DNA of 57,720 nt, taken from Proteus faecis. GTDB lineage: Bacteria > Pseudomonadota > Gammaproteobacteria > Enterobacterales > Enterobacteriaceae. This document shows positions 40,688 to 50,854 of this stretch, piece by piece. Below the pieces are notes generated by a model, which was not told the origin of the DNA, searched no databases, and saw only the letters and a program-made list of their open reading frames with translations. The stretch lies in NCBI RefSeq assembly GCF_003144395.1, contig NZ_PENZ01000002.1, positions 1 to 57,720 on the forward strand. Reading direction: 5' to 3'. Made by a program: the position numbers and the translations under genes. Position 1 is the first letter of the stretch. Each line of letters starts with the position of its first letter.

Positions 40688-41230
40688 ATGAAAAAATATT
40701 TATTGGTCGGTGCGATAAGTGCGTTGTTTGTGGCTGGAAATGCCAATGCAGTATCAATGAATATTCAAGCAGGGAAACATTATACGGATGTTCGCGCCGG
40801 TTTAGGTGATCCTAATGCAGGCCTTTCTTTTAATGGAAACTGGGCACGTAGTGATCATGATGGTCAAGTAGGAAGCTTAGGTGCAAAATTTGCGCTACCT
40901 TTAGGGCCTTTTTCAGCAAGTGTTGGTGGTAAAGCACTCTATTTAGCGCCAAAAAATGGTGATGATGGTGCCGCTTTAGCGGGTGGTGTGGGACTTAACT
41001 GGAATGTTCTGCCGGCTTTAAGCTTATATGGTGAGGCTTATGCATCTCCTGAAGGATTAACCTCTGGTAGCAAATCTTATTATGAAGCTGATGTGGGTGC
41101 ACAATTAACCGTCTTTAAACCATTGCATGTTAATGCTGGTTATCGTGTGATTGAAATCGAAAACTCACATAATAGAAGCAATAATAAATTAGCTGATGGT
41201 TTCTATGTGGGGGCAGGTTTAAGTTTCTAA
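40688..41230 (+). CDS. yfaZ: YfaZ family outer-membrane beta-barrel protein
   Basis: A small predicted outer-membrane barrel of unknown cargo. A signal peptide (MKKYLLVGAISALFVAGNANA, cut after residue 21) is followed by alternating beta-strand sequence with many Gly/Tyr and a C-terminal strand ending in GAGLSF, the terminal Phe typical of BamA-assembled barrels. I chose the ATG at 40688, giving 180 residues as in E. coli. The frame extends upstream to 40643 but that would hide the signal peptide. Divergent from katA. Confidence 0.92.
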   Translation: MKKYLLVGAISALFVAGNANAVSMNIQAGKHYTDVRAGLGDPNAGLSFNGNWARSDHDGQVGSLGAKFALPLGPFSASVGGKALYLAPKNGDDGAALAGGVGLNWNVLPALSLYGEAYASPEGLTSGSKSYYEADVGAQLTVFKPLHVNAGYRVIEIENSHNRSNNKLADGFYVGAGLSF

Positions 41231-41253
41231 TCTAGACGCTATATCTGAATCAA

Positions 41254-41290
41254 AAAAAGCAGGTGTCTAAATCAGCACCTGCTTTTTATT
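41254..41290. terminator. Two-way terminator between yfaZ and tyrP
   Basis: Perfect 10 bp stem AAAGCAGGTG (41256-41265) with CACCTGCTTT (41276-41285), with an A-run before and a T-run after, so it can serve both convergent genes. Confidence 0.88.
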
Positions 41291-41320
41291 GTCTATAATA
41301 CAGCTGTATTAGAAAGGATA

Positions 41321-42532
41321 TTAGCCAACTTGAGGTAATACATCAAAAGTGATGGCGATTTGAATACCAATAACCACCAGACCACAAACAAATACAATAC
41401 CTAATGCACCATTCCCACCTTTAACTTTGTATTTATCTGCACTATTTTGTTCTTGTCTGACTTTCCATACTAATAAAGCGGGTAGAAGTAACGCTAAAAT
41501 TGACAGTGCAATAGCGGCATAAGCTAAAGCTTGTACAAAGTTAGGAAAATATAGTGCACATAATAAAGGGGGAATAAAGGTTAATAGGCTGGATTGCATA
41601 CGTCCAGTCGCACGATTACTGCGCTTAAATAAATCCGCAAGATAATCAAATAGACCTAATGCAACACCCAGGAATGATGTAGCCAAAGCCAATGCAGCAA
41701 ATAGGTTAACAGCAATATTTACGCGAGGTGTAGCAACAACATCACGAATCGCTGTTAGTAAACCATTTAATCCAGATTGTTGTGCCATAATTCCCATAAA
41801 AGTATTTGTTGGGATGGCGCCTAATGTGGCCATTTGCCATAAAATATAAGCAATGAGCGGAATAGCACTACCAGTAATAAAGATAATACGTAGCTTTTTA
41901 ATATCGCCATTCATATAGCTGACGATACTTGGCACACTACCGTGGAAACCAAAAGAGGTGAAAATAACAGGAATAGCAGAAAGAATAAGCCCATACGCCA
42001 CAGGCATTGAGGTTAAGTTTACTGATTCAACGTGAGGTAACATCACAATTAGCATAAATATGAGGAAGAAAACTTTTGCGGTAAACAATAGACGGTTAAT
42101 CATATCAACCGATGTTGTGCCAATCCCGACTACAGCTCCGCCAATCACTGTAAAGATAATAATACCTTGTGTGACAGAGAGCTCATGACCAATCCAAGAT
42201 GAAAGAGTAGCAGAAAGGAGTTCACCCGCACCACTAATATAAGCGGTGGTTAGCGCATACATTAATAACAATAGTGCAAGGCCTGTGATGACTTGACCGC
42301 CTATACCGAGATAGCGTTTTGCGATAGAACCAAGGCCAGTATGAGGGTCGTTGTATTGATAAACTTCCACCAGAAGTAATGCGGTATAACTCATCAATAA
42401 CCATAAACCAACAAGCAATAGCATCATTGTGCTAAAGCCAATACCCACAGCAGCCAGTGGCATTGCCAGCATACCTGCCCCAATTGTTGTTCCTGCAACA
42501 ATAAAAACACTGCCTATAGTGCGATTCTTCAC
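41321..42532 (-). CDS. tyrP: Tyrosine-specific transporter TyrP
   Basis: An inner-membrane aromatic amino-acid:proton symporter of the HAAAP family. The 403 residues (same length as E. coli) have about eleven hydrophobic helices and a near-identical N-terminus with [21 protein letters not shown]. The central [20 protein letters not shown] signature is present. The start is GTG at 42532, with AGAGGAA four bases upstream. A TyrR-type box and promoter lie upstream (separate entries), which supports tyrosine/phenylalanine control. Confidence 0.95.
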   Translation of the reverse strand: MKNRTIGSVFIVAGTTIGAGMLAMPLAAVGIGFSTMMLLLVGLWLLMSYTALLLVEVYQYNDPHTGLGSIAKRYLGIGGQVITGLALLLLMYALTTAYISGAGELLSATLSSWIGHELSVTQGIIIFTVIGGAVVGIGTTSVDMINRLLFTAKVFFLIFMLIVMLPHVESVNLTSMPVAYGLILSAIPVIFTSFGFHGSVPSIVSYMNGDIKKLRIIFITGSAIPLIAYILWQMATLGAIPTNTFMGIMAQQSGLNGLLTAIRDVVATPRVNIAVNLFAALALATSFLGVALGLFDYLADLFKRSNRATGRMQSSLLTFIPPLLCALYFPNFVQALAYAAIALSILALLLPALLVWKVRQEQNSADKYKVKGGNGALGIVFVCGLVVIGIQIAITFDVLPQVG

Positions 42533-42576
42533 AAGTTCCTCTATTCACTAGACTATTTATTTACTTAGAAATGCAG

Positions 42577-42605
42577 AGTATAAGAATGGTAAATTTCTGT
42601 CAAAT
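42577..42605 (-). promoter_or_regulatory. Candidate sigma-70 promoter of tyrP
   Basis: On the minus strand TTTGACA (the complement lies at about 42598-42604) is followed by TATACT (complement of 42577-42582) at a 15-16 bp spacing, about 45 bp before the GTG. Confidence 0.5.
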
Positions 42606-42620
42606 TTTAATTACGTAGAG

Positions 42621-42638
42621 TGTAATGATTTGTTTACA
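42621..42638 (-). promoter_or_regulatory. TyrR box upstream of tyrP
   Basis: TGTAAT-N6-TTTACA differs from the strong TyrR consensus TGTAAA-N6-TTTACA at a single position. It is centred about 60 bp upstream of the inferred tyrP start, the kind of place where TyrR both activates and represses tyrP in E. coli. A weaker match (GGTAAA-N6-TCAAAT) overlaps the -35. Confidence 0.65.
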
Positions 42639-42653
42639 TGTAAGGTGTTGTGA

Positions 42654-42690
42654 ATAAAAAAACGCCAATCATAAATATGAATTGGCGCTT
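42654..42690 (-). terminator. Terminator of the small lipoprotein gene
   Basis: Stem CGCCAAT (42663-42669) with ATTGGCG (42681-42687). On the minus strand it is followed by a T-run (complement of 42656-42661). Confidence 0.8.
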
Positions 42691-42713
42691 TAAGAGAAAG
42701 ATTTATCAGGGCG

Positions 42714-42947
42714 TTAATCGTCAAGTTCTACCATTCGTCTTATTTGATCACGATTAATTTGTTTGAGCTGTCCTGTTTCTGCATCTTTGTAGGTAATTAA
42801 TCCAGTTGCTTCATCTTCTTGGGGTTTATCTGTCGTTAAAATTGTTTCCCCATTTACTGTTTCAATTTTTTGTGGGCTGGAACAGCCTGCAACGAGCAAA
42901 ATTGATGTAGAAATTGCAATGACTGAGAAAAGAGACTTTAATTTCAT
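42714..42947 (-). CDS. YgdI/YgdR-like lipoprotein (DUF903)
   Basis: A small lipoprotein of unknown role. The 77 residues begin with a lipoprotein signal peptide and lipobox VAGC, lipid-bearing Cys22. Ser at +2 suggests the outer membrane. The mature part resembles E. coli YgdI/YgdR, with the conserved DEATGLITYKDAETG and QINRDQIRRMVELD end. AAGGAAAAG precedes the ATG. It is separated from yfaE by about 90 bp and has its own terminator. Confidence 0.85.
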   Translation of the reverse strand: MKLKSLFSVIAISTSILLVAGCSSPQKIETVNGETILTTDKPQEDEATGLITYKDAETGQLKQINRDQIRRMVELDD

Positions 42948-43037
42948 AATGCTTTTCCTTTTTTTATTGTGTTAACTTAACCTTAGTAAAAGTTGAACAA
43001 GAGTGTTAGAAAAAAGCTTAAATTAAGATAATTCAAA

Positions 43038-43316
43038 TTATTCAGAGTAAATTTCTATTTCAATATCACTGATGGGATGACAACTACAAGGTAAGATTTC
43101 ATCAGGCTGGATAAATGCTAAAGGCTCGTTGCGATAACAAACTTTGCCTTTTACTAAACGTAGACGACAAGAGCCACAATAGCCTTCACGACATTGGTAT
43201 TCGACTTGGACTTTCCCATGTTCTAATGCATCAAGCAAAGAAGGATGGGTGTCAGTATGAAATTCTAAAGGTTTTGAAAGACCCTGCTGATGCAGGGTCA
43301 CTTTATGAGATGCCAT
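43038..43316 (-). CDS. yfaE: 2Fe-2S ferredoxin YfaE
   Basis: A plant-type ferredoxin that maintains the diferric-tyrosyl radical of class Ia ribonucleotide reductase by reducing NrdB. Cluster cysteines are visible as CREGYCGSC and the later CSC near the C-terminus. The 92 residues are a little longer than E. coli (84). It is encoded 25 bp after nrdB on the same strand, the classic nrdA-nrdB-yfaE operon. Confidence 0.95.
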   Translation of the reverse strand: MASHKVTLHQQGLSKPLEFHTDTHPSLLDALEHGKVQVEYQCREGYCGSCRLRLVKGKVCYRNEPLAFIQPDEILPCSCHPISDIEIEIYSE

Positions 43317-43341
43317 AACGTATCGATGTTATTTCTCAGTA

Positions 43342-44472
43342 TTACAATTCAAAGTTACTTAAGTCATCAGTATCAACTTGTGAATCGATTTGACCCACGA
43401 GGTAAGAACTGACTTCAACTTCTTGAGGCGCAACTTGAACGTTGTCAGACACTAACCATGCATTGATCCATGGAATAGGGTTAGAGCGTGCTTTAAATGG
43501 TAATTTAAGACCCACTGCTTGCATGCGAATATTAGTAATATATTCAACATATTGACAAAGGATATCTTTATTTAAACCAATCATTGAGCCTTCAGAGAAT
43601 AGGTATTCAGCCCACTCTTTTTCTTGCTCGGCAGCTTCAACGAACAGGTCATAACACTCTTGCTCACATTCTTCTGCAATTTCTGCCATTTCAGGATCAT
43701 CTTGACCTGAACGCAGTAAATTCAGCATGTGCTGTGTGCCTGTTAAGTGTAGCGCTTCGTCACGAGCAATAAGTCTAATGATTTTCGCATTACCTTCCAT
43801 CAGTTCACGCTCAGCAAAGGCAAATGAACAGGCAAAGCTAACGTAGAAACGAATCGCTTCTAGTGCGTTAACGCTCATTAAACACAAATAAAGCTGTTTC
43901 TTTAATTTGCGTAATGTGACATGAACGGTTTTGCCTTTAACCTGATGGTCGCCTTCACCATACATGTGATAAAGGTTTGTCAGATTGATTAATTCATCAT
44001 AATAAGAAGAAATATCACGCGCACGTTTTAAAATTTCTTCATTTTCAACGATATCATCAAACACAACTGACGGATCGTTAACAATATTACGAATAATATG
44101 AGTATAAGAGCGTGAGTGAATGGTTTCAGAGAATGACCATGTTTCAACCCATGTTTCTAACTCTGGGATTGAGATTAAAGGTAAGAATGCCACGTTAGGG
44201 CTTCTTCCTTGAATTGAATCCAACAGTGTTTGATATTTTAAATTGCTAATAAAAATATGTTTTTCATGATCAGGTAACGCATTGTAGTCAATACGATCAC
44301 GAGAAACGTCCACTTCTTCTGGGCGCCAGAAGAAGGAGAGCTGTTTTTCAATTAGCTTTTCAAAAATAGGATATTTTTGTTGATCATAACGCGCTACGTT
44401 AACAGGCTGCCCAAAAAACATGGGCTCCTGAAGTTGATCATTTTTAACTTGTGAAAAAGTAGTATAAGACAT
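43342..44472 (-). CDS. nrdB: Ribonucleoside-diphosphate reductase 1 subunit beta
   Basis: The radical-generating R2 subunit of aerobic class Ia ribonucleotide reductase. The diiron and radical site is intact: Asp85 in [10 protein letters not shown], Glu116 and His119 in [12 protein letters not shown], and the radical tyrosine Tyr123 in the same motif. The later Glu and Glu/His ligands are in the [16 protein letters not shown] and [13 protein letters not shown] segments. The 376 residues equal the E. coli length. Eleven bases separate it from nrdA. Confidence 0.97.
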   Translation of the reverse strand: MSYTTFSQVKNDQLQEPMFFGQPVNVARYDQQKYPIFEKLIEKQLSFFWRPEEVDVSRDRIDYNALPDHEKHIFISNLKYQTLLDSIQGRSPNVAFLPLISIPELETWVETWSFSETIHSRSYTHIIRNIVNDPSVVFDDIVENEEILKRARDISSYYDELINLTNLYHMYGEGDHQVKGKTVHVTLRKLKKQLYLCLMSVNALEAIRFYVSFACSFAFAERELMEGNAKIIRLIARDEALHLTGTQHMLNLLRSGQDDPEMAEIAEECEQECYDLFVEAAEQEKEWAEYLFSEGSMIGLNKDILCQYVEYITNIRMQAVGLKLPFKARSNPIPWINAWLVSDNVQVAPQEVEVSSYLVGQIDSQVDTDDLSNFEL

Positions 44473-44483
44473 AGCTTCCTCAA

Positions 44484-46775
44484 TTAAATTTTACACGCGC
44501 CGCCTTCACAATCTGAATCTTCCGCCTCAACGACTTCTTCCAGATCACCCTGTACATCGTCTGCACCGTCGCGGGTATTGTGATAATAAAGTGTTTTCAC
44601 ACCATATTTGTAAGCGAGCAGCAAATCTTTCAGCAGCTGGTTCATTGGAACTTTACCGCTAGGGAAACGAGTAGGATCGTAGTTAGTGTTTGCTGAAATT
44701 GCTTGGTCAACGAATTTTTGCATGATACCCACTAACTGCAAGTAACCTTCAATACTTGGCATTTGCCACAGTAATTCATAAGCGCCTTTCAAACGCTCAT
44801 ACTCAGGAACCACTTGACGTAAGATACCGTCTTTAGAGGCTTTAATACTGATATAACCACGTGGTGGTTCGATACCATTTGTTGCATTCGAAATCTGTGA
44901 AGAGGTTTCTGATGGCATCAGCGCAGACAGAGTTGAGTTACGTAAACCGTGCTCTTTAATGTCTTTGCGTAAACTTTCCCAATCGTAATGCAGTGGCTCT
45001 TTTGTCAATACATCCAATGATTTTTTATAGGTATCAATAGGTAGAATACCTTCAGCGTAAGTCGTTTCATTAAACCATGGGCATGCGCCTTGTTCTTTCG
45101 CTAATTCATTAGATGCTTTTAATAAATAGTATTGAATTGCTTCAAATGCACGATGAGTTAAGTTATTTGCGCTACCATCAGAGTAGCGAACACCGTGTTT
45201 TGCTAAATAATAAGCAAAGTTAATAACACCAATACCTAAGGTGCGACGCCCCATTGCACCTTGTTTAGCCGCTAAGATTGGATAATCTTGGTAATCTAAC
45301 AGTGCATCCAATGAACGAACAGCTAAACGAGCCAGTTCTTCTAAGTCATCAAGGTTTTCAATTGCGCCTAAGTTAAAGGCAGATAATGTACACAGTGCAA
45401 TTTCACCATTAGGATCTTTAATATCATTTAATGGTTTAGTTGGCAGTGCAATTTCTAAGCATAAGTTTGATTGGCGAATGGGTGCAACAGCCGGATCAAA
45501 TGGGCTATGTGTATTACAATGGTCAACATTTTGAATATAAATACGACCAGTTGAAGCGCGTTCTTGCATCATTAATGAGAATAACTCAACCGCTTTAACT
45601 TGTTTTTGGCGGATGCTCTTATCTTTCTCATATTGTACATATAAACGTTCAAATTCATTTTGATCAGCAAAGAATGCATCATATAAACCAGGAACATCAG
45701 AAGGACTGAATAAAGTAATCTCCTGACCTTTGATTAAACGTTCGTACATTAATTTATTTAACTGAACACCGTAATCTAAATGGCGAACACGATTATCTTC
45801 AACCCCACGGTTATTTTTCAGTACCAGCAGGCTTTCAACTTCTAAATGCCATAATGGGTAGAATAAGGTTGCCGCACCACCACGGACACCGCCTTGCGAA
45901 CAAGATTTTACCGCAGTTTGGAAGTGTTTATAGAACGGAATACAACCTGTGTGGAATGCTTCACCATTACGAATAGCACTACCTAAGGCACGAATACGAC
46001 CTGCATTAATACCAATACCCGCACGTTGAGAAACATATTTCACAATGGCACTTGATGTTGCATTGATAGAATCAAGGCTATCGTCGCACTCAATTAAAAC
46101 ACAAGAGCTAAATTGACGAGTTGGGGTTCTTACTCCAGCCATGATTGGTGTTGGTAATGAGATTTTAAAGGTTGAAATCGCATTATAGAAACGTTCGATA
46201 TAGTCCATACGTGTTGCTTGTGGATAACGAGAGAACAAGCAAGCTGCAACTAAAACATATAAGAACTGTGCGCTTTCGTAAATTTCACCTGTAATACGGT
46301 TTTGAACGAAGTATTTACCTTCTAACTGTTTAACTGCCGCGTAGGAGAAATTCATATCACGTTGATGAACAATAAAATTATTCATCTGTTCGAACTCTTC
46401 TTGTGTGTAATCTTCTAGAAGATGGCGATCGTATTTGCCTAAATCGACTAATTTTTTAACGTGATCATACAGTTTTGGTGGCTCAAATTGGCCATACGCT
46501 TTTTTACGTAAATTAAATACGGCAAGACGGGCAGCGAGATACTGATAATCAGGTGTTTCACCAGAGATTAAGTCTGCAGCAGCTTTTACCAGCGTTTCAT
46601 GGATATCAGCAGTTTTGATACCATCATAAAACTGAATCTGAGAACGTAATTCAACTTGAGATACTGAGACATTTTCTAGACCTTCAGCGGCCCAGGCGAT
46701 AACACGGTGAATTTTGTCTAAGTCAATGCGTTCTTTATGACCATCACGTTTTGTGACGAGCAGGCTATGATTCAT
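44484..46775 (-). CDS. nrdA: Ribonucleoside-diphosphate reductase 1 subunit alpha
   Basis: The catalytic R1 subunit reducing NDPs to dNDPs. An N-terminal ATP-cone (about residues 5-95, [18 protein letters not shown]) gives dATP feedback. Active-site cysteines lie in [21 protein letters not shown] and [13 protein letters not shown]. The C-terminal swivel thiols are Cys756 and Cys761 in DCEGGACKI. The 763 residues compare with 761 in E. coli. First gene of nrdAB-yfaE; an NrdR-like box and a DnaA box lie upstream. Confidence 0.97.
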   Translation of the reverse strand: MNHSLLVTKRDGHKERIDLDKIHRVIAWAAEGLENVSVSQVELRSQIQFYDGIKTADIHETLVKAAADLISGETPDYQYLAARLAVFNLRKKAYGQFEPPKLYDHVKKLVDLGKYDRHLLEDYTQEEFEQMNNFIVHQRDMNFSYAAVKQLEGKYFVQNRITGEIYESAQFLYVLVAACLFSRYPQATRMDYIERFYNAISTFKISLPTPIMAGVRTPTRQFSSCVLIECDDSLDSINATSSAIVKYVSQRAGIGINAGRIRALGSAIRNGEAFHTGCIPFYKHFQTAVKSCSQGGVRGGAATLFYPLWHLEVESLLVLKNNRGVEDNRVRHLDYGVQLNKLMYERLIKGQEITLFSPSDVPGLYDAFFADQNEFERLYVQYEKDKSIRQKQVKAVELFSLMMQERASTGRIYIQNVDHCNTHSPFDPAVAPIRQSNLCLEIALPTKPLNDIKDPNGEIALCTLSAFNLGAIENLDDLEELARLAVRSLDALLDYQDYPILAAKQGAMGRRTLGIGVINFAYYLAKHGVRYSDGSANNLTHRAFEAIQYYLLKASNELAKEQGACPWFNETTYAEGILPIDTYKKSLDVLTKEPLHYDWESLRKDIKEHGLRNSTLSALMPSETSSQISNATNGIEPPRGYISIKASKDGILRQVVPEYERLKGAYELLWQMPSIEGYLQLVGIMQKFVDQAISANTNYDPTRFPSGKVPMNQLLKDLLLAYKYGVKTLYYHNTRDGADDVQGDLEEVVEAEDSDCEGGACKI

Positions 46776-46884
46776 GAGCGATGCACCTTATCTTGCATTA
46801 GTGTTACCTGAAATTTTATACCGCAAAAAAACGCTCCCGATGACAAACTATGTCAAGGAGTCTTGTGGTGTGAAATTTAAGGAA

Positions 46885-46900
46885 ACACAATATATAGGGG
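46885..46900 (-). promoter_or_regulatory. NrdR-like box upstream of nrdA
   Basis: ACACAATATATAGGGG matches the NrdR consensus (acaCwAtATaTwgtgt) well in its left half and core. It lies about 110 bp before the nrdA ATG and overlaps a possible -10 (TATATA on the minus strand). I could not find a clear second box at the usual three-turn spacing. Confidence 0.5.
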
Positions 46901-46970
46901 TTGGTTCAAATGGTGATAACAAGATAAAGGTAATTGAGAGATTGATCAAGTGTACAAATCTGATTGTTTC

Positions 46971-46979
46971 TGTGGATAA
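46971..46979 (-). promoter_or_regulatory. DnaA box upstream of nrdA
   Basis: TGTGGATAA is the exact complement of the consensus DnaA box TTATCCACA. In E. coli DnaA boxes stand upstream of the nrdA promoter and link dNTP supply to replication initiation; the position here, about 195 bp before the ATG and upstream of the NrdR-like box, fits. The rest of the 46776-47124 gap contains no supported gene; an ACTGCC/GGCAGT stem at 47002-47032 is of unknown role. Confidence 0.6.
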
Positions 46980-47124
46980 ATAGGGGATAAATTTTTTAAC
47001 AACTGCCCGTACCCTGCATAAATACAGGCAGTAAGAAACACAAATTCAAGTGGCAACGATGTAAAGTCAATTTTAAAAAATGTGATCGTTTGATGTTTTA
47101 TTAGACCAAATCAAACTTTCAGTT

Positions 47125-47862
47125 TCACGAATTCGAGTTATATGTCGATTGTGTGTGCACCATATAATTCACATCGACATTCGGCGCTAATCTGAATTTG
47201 TCAGTGATCGGGTTATAATGTAAACCAATCATATTTTTGCTACGTAAATCGGTTTCATCGACCCAGCTAAGTAATTCTGACGGGCGAATAAACTTATTAG
47301 CATCATGTGTGCCTTTAGGTACCATATTCAGAATATATTCCGCACCTACCACCAGCATTAGCCACGCTTTTTTATTACGATTGATGGTTGAGAAGAAAAC
47401 ATGTCCACCTGGTTTTACCAGTTTTGCACAGGCTCTGACAACAGAAGATGGGTCAGGAACGTGCTCTAACATCTCCATACAAGTAACGACATCGTAAGTT
47501 TGTGGATTTTCATTCGCGTGGTTTTCAACGGTATCTTGAATGTAAGTGACGGGAATACCGGATTCTAGTGAGTGCAACCGTGCGACTTGTAACGGTTCTG
47601 TTCCCATATCAAGACCAGTCACTTCAGCGCCAACACATGCCATACTCTCAGACAAAATACCGCCACCACAACCGACATCTAGGACTTTTTTTCCAAATAG
47701 GCCGTCTGCGCGTTCTTGAATATAGTTGAGTCTTAGTGGGTTGATGCGGTGTAATGGCTTAAATTCACCTTCAAGATCCCACCACCGTGATGCGACGCTT
47801 TCAAACTTGTCGATTTCATGCTGATCCACGTTAGCATGTAAAGAGGTTGTTTTATCATTCAT
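47125..47862 (-). CDS. ubiG: Ubiquinone biosynthesis O-methyltransferase UbiG
   Basis: A SAM-dependent O-methyltransferase acting twice in ubiquinone synthesis. SAM motif I is [14 protein letters not shown], then [14 protein letters not shown] (acidic ribose contact), and motif post-[15 protein letters not shown]. The 245 residues match the family (E. coli 240). Divergent from gyrA with about 170 bp between, as in E. coli. Confidence 0.96.
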   Translation of the reverse strand: MNDKTTSLHANVDQHEIDKFESVASRWWDLEGEFKPLHRINPLRLNYIQERADGLFGKKVLDVGCGGGILSESMACVGAEVTGLDMGTEPLQVARLHSLESGIPVTYIQDTVENHANENPQTYDVVTCMEMLEHVPDPSSVVRACAKLVKPGGHVFFSTINRNKKAWLMLVVGAEYILNMVPKGTHDANKFIRPSELLSWVDETDLRSKNMIGLHYNPITDKFRLAPNVDVNYMVHTQSTYNSNS

Positions 47863-47988
47863 CAGAAAGTATTACTCCTATTTTCATATTGTCATGATTC
47901 TACCAACGTTAGACGGTGAAATCGAAGAGAATAGCGAAAGGAGTATTAATTTAGTTGTTTCCTTTTTCCAAAAATTGGCGATTTGTGG

Positions 47989-47994
47989 TATAGT
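47989..47994 (+). promoter_or_regulatory. Candidate -10 element of gyrA
   Basis: TATAGT about 40 bp upstream of the gyrA ATG; the matching -35 (TTCCAA, 17 bp spacing) is poor. E. coli gyrA also has an atypical, supercoiling-sensitive promoter. Confidence 0.35.
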
Positions 47995-48034
47995 TCTAAA
48001 CCTTTGAATCCGTAGTATGAGGGACAGTGGCTCC

Positions 48035-50662
48035 ATGAGCGACATTGCCAGAGAAATCACACCAGTTAATATCGAAGAAGAGCTGAAAAGCTCATATTTG
48101 GATTATGCGATGTCTGTTATTGTAGGACGCGCATTACCCGATGTTCGAGACGGACTGAAGCCAGTACACCGTCGAGTACTTTTCGCGATGAATGTACTAG
48201 GAAACGATTGGAATAAACCTTATAAAAAATCAGCCCGTGTTGTTGGGGATGTTATCGGTAAATATCACCCGCACGGTGACAGTGCTGTTTATGAAACGAT
48301 TGTTCGTTTAGCACAGCCTTTTTCTATGCGTTACATGTTGGTTGACGGGCAGGGTAACTTCGGGTCAGTTGATGGTGACTCGGCGGCTGCAATGCGTTAT
48401 ACCGAAGTTCGTATGGCGAAAATCGCCCATGAACTGCTGGCGGATTTGGAAAAAGAAACGGTTGATTTTGTTCCTAACTATGATGGAACAGAACATATCC
48501 CGGCAGTAATGCCAACCCGTATTCCAAACTTGTTAGTCAATGGTTCTTCAGGGATTGCGGTAGGGATGGCAACAAACATTCCTCCACATAACCTAGGCGA
48601 AGTTATCGACGGTTGCCTTGCTTTCGTTGATAACGAAGACATCACGATTGAAGAGTTGATGGAACATATTACGGGGCCTGATTTCCCGACTGCCGCTATT
48701 ATTAATGGCCGCAGAGGAATTTTAGATGCTTACCGTACTGGTCGCGGAAAAATTTATATCCGCGCTCAGGCTGATATCGAAACTGATGAGAAAACAGGTC
48801 GCGAAACGATTATCGTGACAGAAATTCCTTATCAGGTGAATAAAGCTCGCTTAATTGAAAAAATTGCAGAGCTTGTTAAAGATAAGCGTATTGAAGGTAT
48901 TAGCGGATTACGTGACGAGTCTGATAAAGACGGTATGCGTATTGTCGTTGAAATCAAACGTGATGCTGTGGGGGAAGTGGTATTAAATCACTTATTCTCA
49001 CAAACACAAATGCAGGTTTCTTTCGGTATTAATATGGTTGCGCTTCACCAAGGCCAGCCAAAATTATTAAATTTAAAAGAAATTATTTCTGCTTTTATTC
49101 GTCACCGTCGTGAAGTTGTTACTCGTCGTACTATTTACGAATTACGTAAAGCGCGTGACCGTGCTCATATCTTAGAAGCACTTGCTGTCGCTTTGGCGAA
49201 CATTGACCCAGTTATTGAAATGATCCGTCAAGCACCAAATCCAGCAGAAGCGAAAGCGGCATTAATTGCACAACCATGGGATTTAGGTAGCGTTTCTACC
49301 ATGCTAGAGCGTGCTGGCGATAGCAACGTTGCTCGCCCTGAATGGTTAGAGCCACAGTATGGTGTGCATGACGGTAAATACTATCTAACAGAGCAACAGG
49401 CTCAAGCTATTTTGGATCTGCGTTTGCAGAAACTGACAGGTCTTGAACATGAAAAACTGTTAGATGAATATCGTGATTTATTACTCCAAATTGCTGAGTT
49501 GTTACATATCTTAAGAAGCCCAGAGCGTTTGATGGAAGTCATTCGTGAAGAGCTAAATGCGATTAAAGATCAATATAACGATCCTCGTCGTACTGAGATC
49601 ACTGAAAATACGGCTGATATTAATATTGAAGACTTGATCAATGAAGAAAATGTTGTTGTGACACTTTCTCATCAAGGTTACGTTAAATATCAACCGCTTA
49701 CCGATTACGAAGCACAACGTCGTGGCGGTAAAGGTAAATCAGCAGCCAGAATTAAAGAAGAAGACTTTATCGATCGCCTACTGGTAGCTAACACCCATGA
49801 TACGATTTTATGCTTCTCAAGCCGTGGTCGTCTCTACTGGATGAAAGTTTACCAGTTACCAGAAGCAAGTCGCGGTGCTCGTGGTCGTCCAATTATCAAT
49901 TTGTTACCTCTTGAACAAAATGAGCGTATTACCGCTATTTTGCCAGTAAGAGAGTATGAAGAAGGTAAGTTTGTCTTTATGGCGACGGCAAGCGGAACGG
50001 TGAAGAAAACACCTTTGCAAGATTTCAGCCGCCCTCGTAGTGCAGGTATCATTGCTGTTAATTTAAATGAAGGCGATGAGTTAATCGGTGTTGATTTAAC
50101 CGATAGCACTAATGAAGTTATGCTGTTCTCTGCGGAAGGTAAAGTGGTTCGCTTTGCAGAAGATTGTGTTCGCCCAATGGGTCGTACTGCGACAGGTGTT
50201 CGTGGTATGAAGCTGAGCGATGACGATAAAGTGGTGTCACTGATCATTCCTCGTGGTGAAGGTGATATCTTAACCGTAACTGAGAATGGTTATGGTAAAC
50301 GTACTGCTCAAAGTGAATACCCAACGAAAAATCGTGCAACACAAGGCGTTATCTCTATTAAAGTGAGTGAGCGTAACGGTAAAGTTGTTGGTGCAATTCA
50401 AGTTGAAGAAACTGACCAAATCATGATGATCACCAATGCGGGTACATTAGTTCGTACACGTGTTTCTGAAGTCAGCATTGTTGGACGTAATACACAAGGT
50501 GTTACCCTAATTCGTACAACAGAAGGTGAGTTAGTTGTTGGTTTGCAACGTGTCGAAGATGAAGATGATGCACTAGATGACGATGAAGTTAATGAAGTTA
50601 TTAACGAAGAGTTATCAGAGGCACCTGATTCAGATTTAGCAGATGATGCGGACGAAGAATAG
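48035..50662 (+). CDS. gyrA: DNA gyrase subunit A
   Basis: The breakage-reunion subunit of DNA gyrase, which introduces negative supercoils and is the main fluoroquinolone target. The catalytic tyrosine is Tyr122 in [11 protein letters not shown]. The quinolone-resistance region reads [19 protein letters not shown]: Ser83 is the sensitive residue, and Glu87 replaces the E. coli Asp87, as is normal in Proteus. The C-terminal beta-pinwheel contains the GyrA box [10 protein letters not shown]. An acidic tail ([11 protein letters not shown]...) closes the protein. I chose the ATG at 48035, giving 875 residues as in E. coli; an upstream frame to 48017 is not conserved. Confidence 0.97.
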   Translation: MSDIAREITPVNIEEELKSSYLDYAMSVIVGRALPDVRDGLKPVHRRVLFAMNVLGNDWNKPYKKSARVVGDVIGKYHPHGDSAVYETIVRLAQPFSMRYMLVDGQGNFGSVDGDSAAAMRYTEVRMAKIAHELLADLEKETVDFVPNYDGTEHIPAVMPTRIPNLLVNGSSGIAVGMATNIPPHNLGEVIDGCLAFVDNEDITIEELMEHITGPDFPTAAIINGRRGILDAYRTGRGKIYIRAQADIETDEKTGRETIIVTEIPYQVNKARLIEKIAELVKDKRIEGISGLRDESDKDGMRIVVEIKRDAVGEVVLNHLFSQTQMQVSFGINMVALHQGQPKLLNLKEIISAFIRHRREVVTRRTIYELRKARDRAHILEALAVALANIDPVIEMIRQAPNPAEAKAALIAQPWDLGSVSTMLERAGDSNVARPEWLEPQYGVHDGKYYLTEQQAQAILDLRLQKLTGLEHEKLLDEYRDLLLQIAELLHILRSPERLMEVIREELNAIKDQYNDPRRTEITENTADINIEDLINEENVVVTLSHQGYVKYQPLTDYEAQRRGGKGKSAARIKEEDFIDRLLVANTHDTILCFSSRGRLYWMKVYQLPEASRGARGRPIINLLPLEQNERITAILPVREYEEGKFVFMATASGTVKKTPLQDFSRPRSAGIIAVNLNEGDELIGVDLTDSTNEVMLFSAEGKVVRFAEDCVRPMGRTATGVRGMKLSDDDKVVSLIIPRGEGDILTVTENGYGKRTAQSEYPTKNRATQGVISIKVSERNGKVVGAIQVEETDQIMMITNAGTLVRTRVSEVSIVGRNTQGVTLIRTTEGELVVGLQRVEDEDDALDDDEVNEVINEELSEAPDSDLADDADEE

Positions 50663-50692
50663 TATTTATCATTATTGTGATGTATAAATAAA

Positions 50693-50723
50693 AGAAAGCA
50701 GGCATAATTGCCTGCTTTTTTTA
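50693..50723 (+). terminator. Terminator of gyrA
   Basis: Perfect 10 bp stem AAAGCAGGCA (50695-50704), loop TAAT, TGCCTGCTTT (50709-50718), followed by T-run. Confidence 0.9.
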
Positions 50724-50854
50724 TGTGGTGAGATCCGTTTATCATCAGAAAAAATTATCCTGATGATAAAGATCATATCATTCAGACATACAGTAACTTC
50801 TGCTAGAATAGAATAAGTTTCTTGAGCGGTAGGAATATTGATTAGGGTGGTTGT

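Noticed and set aside
46774-46983. 69-residue plus-strand frame divergent from nrdA
   Set aside because: It overlaps the nrdA start codon and the NrdR and DnaA sites, so the sequence is better explained as the nrdA control region.
49849-50247. 132-residue frame antisense to gyrA
   Set aside because: A shadow of the conserved gyrA C-terminal domain; no start signal and no family resemblance.
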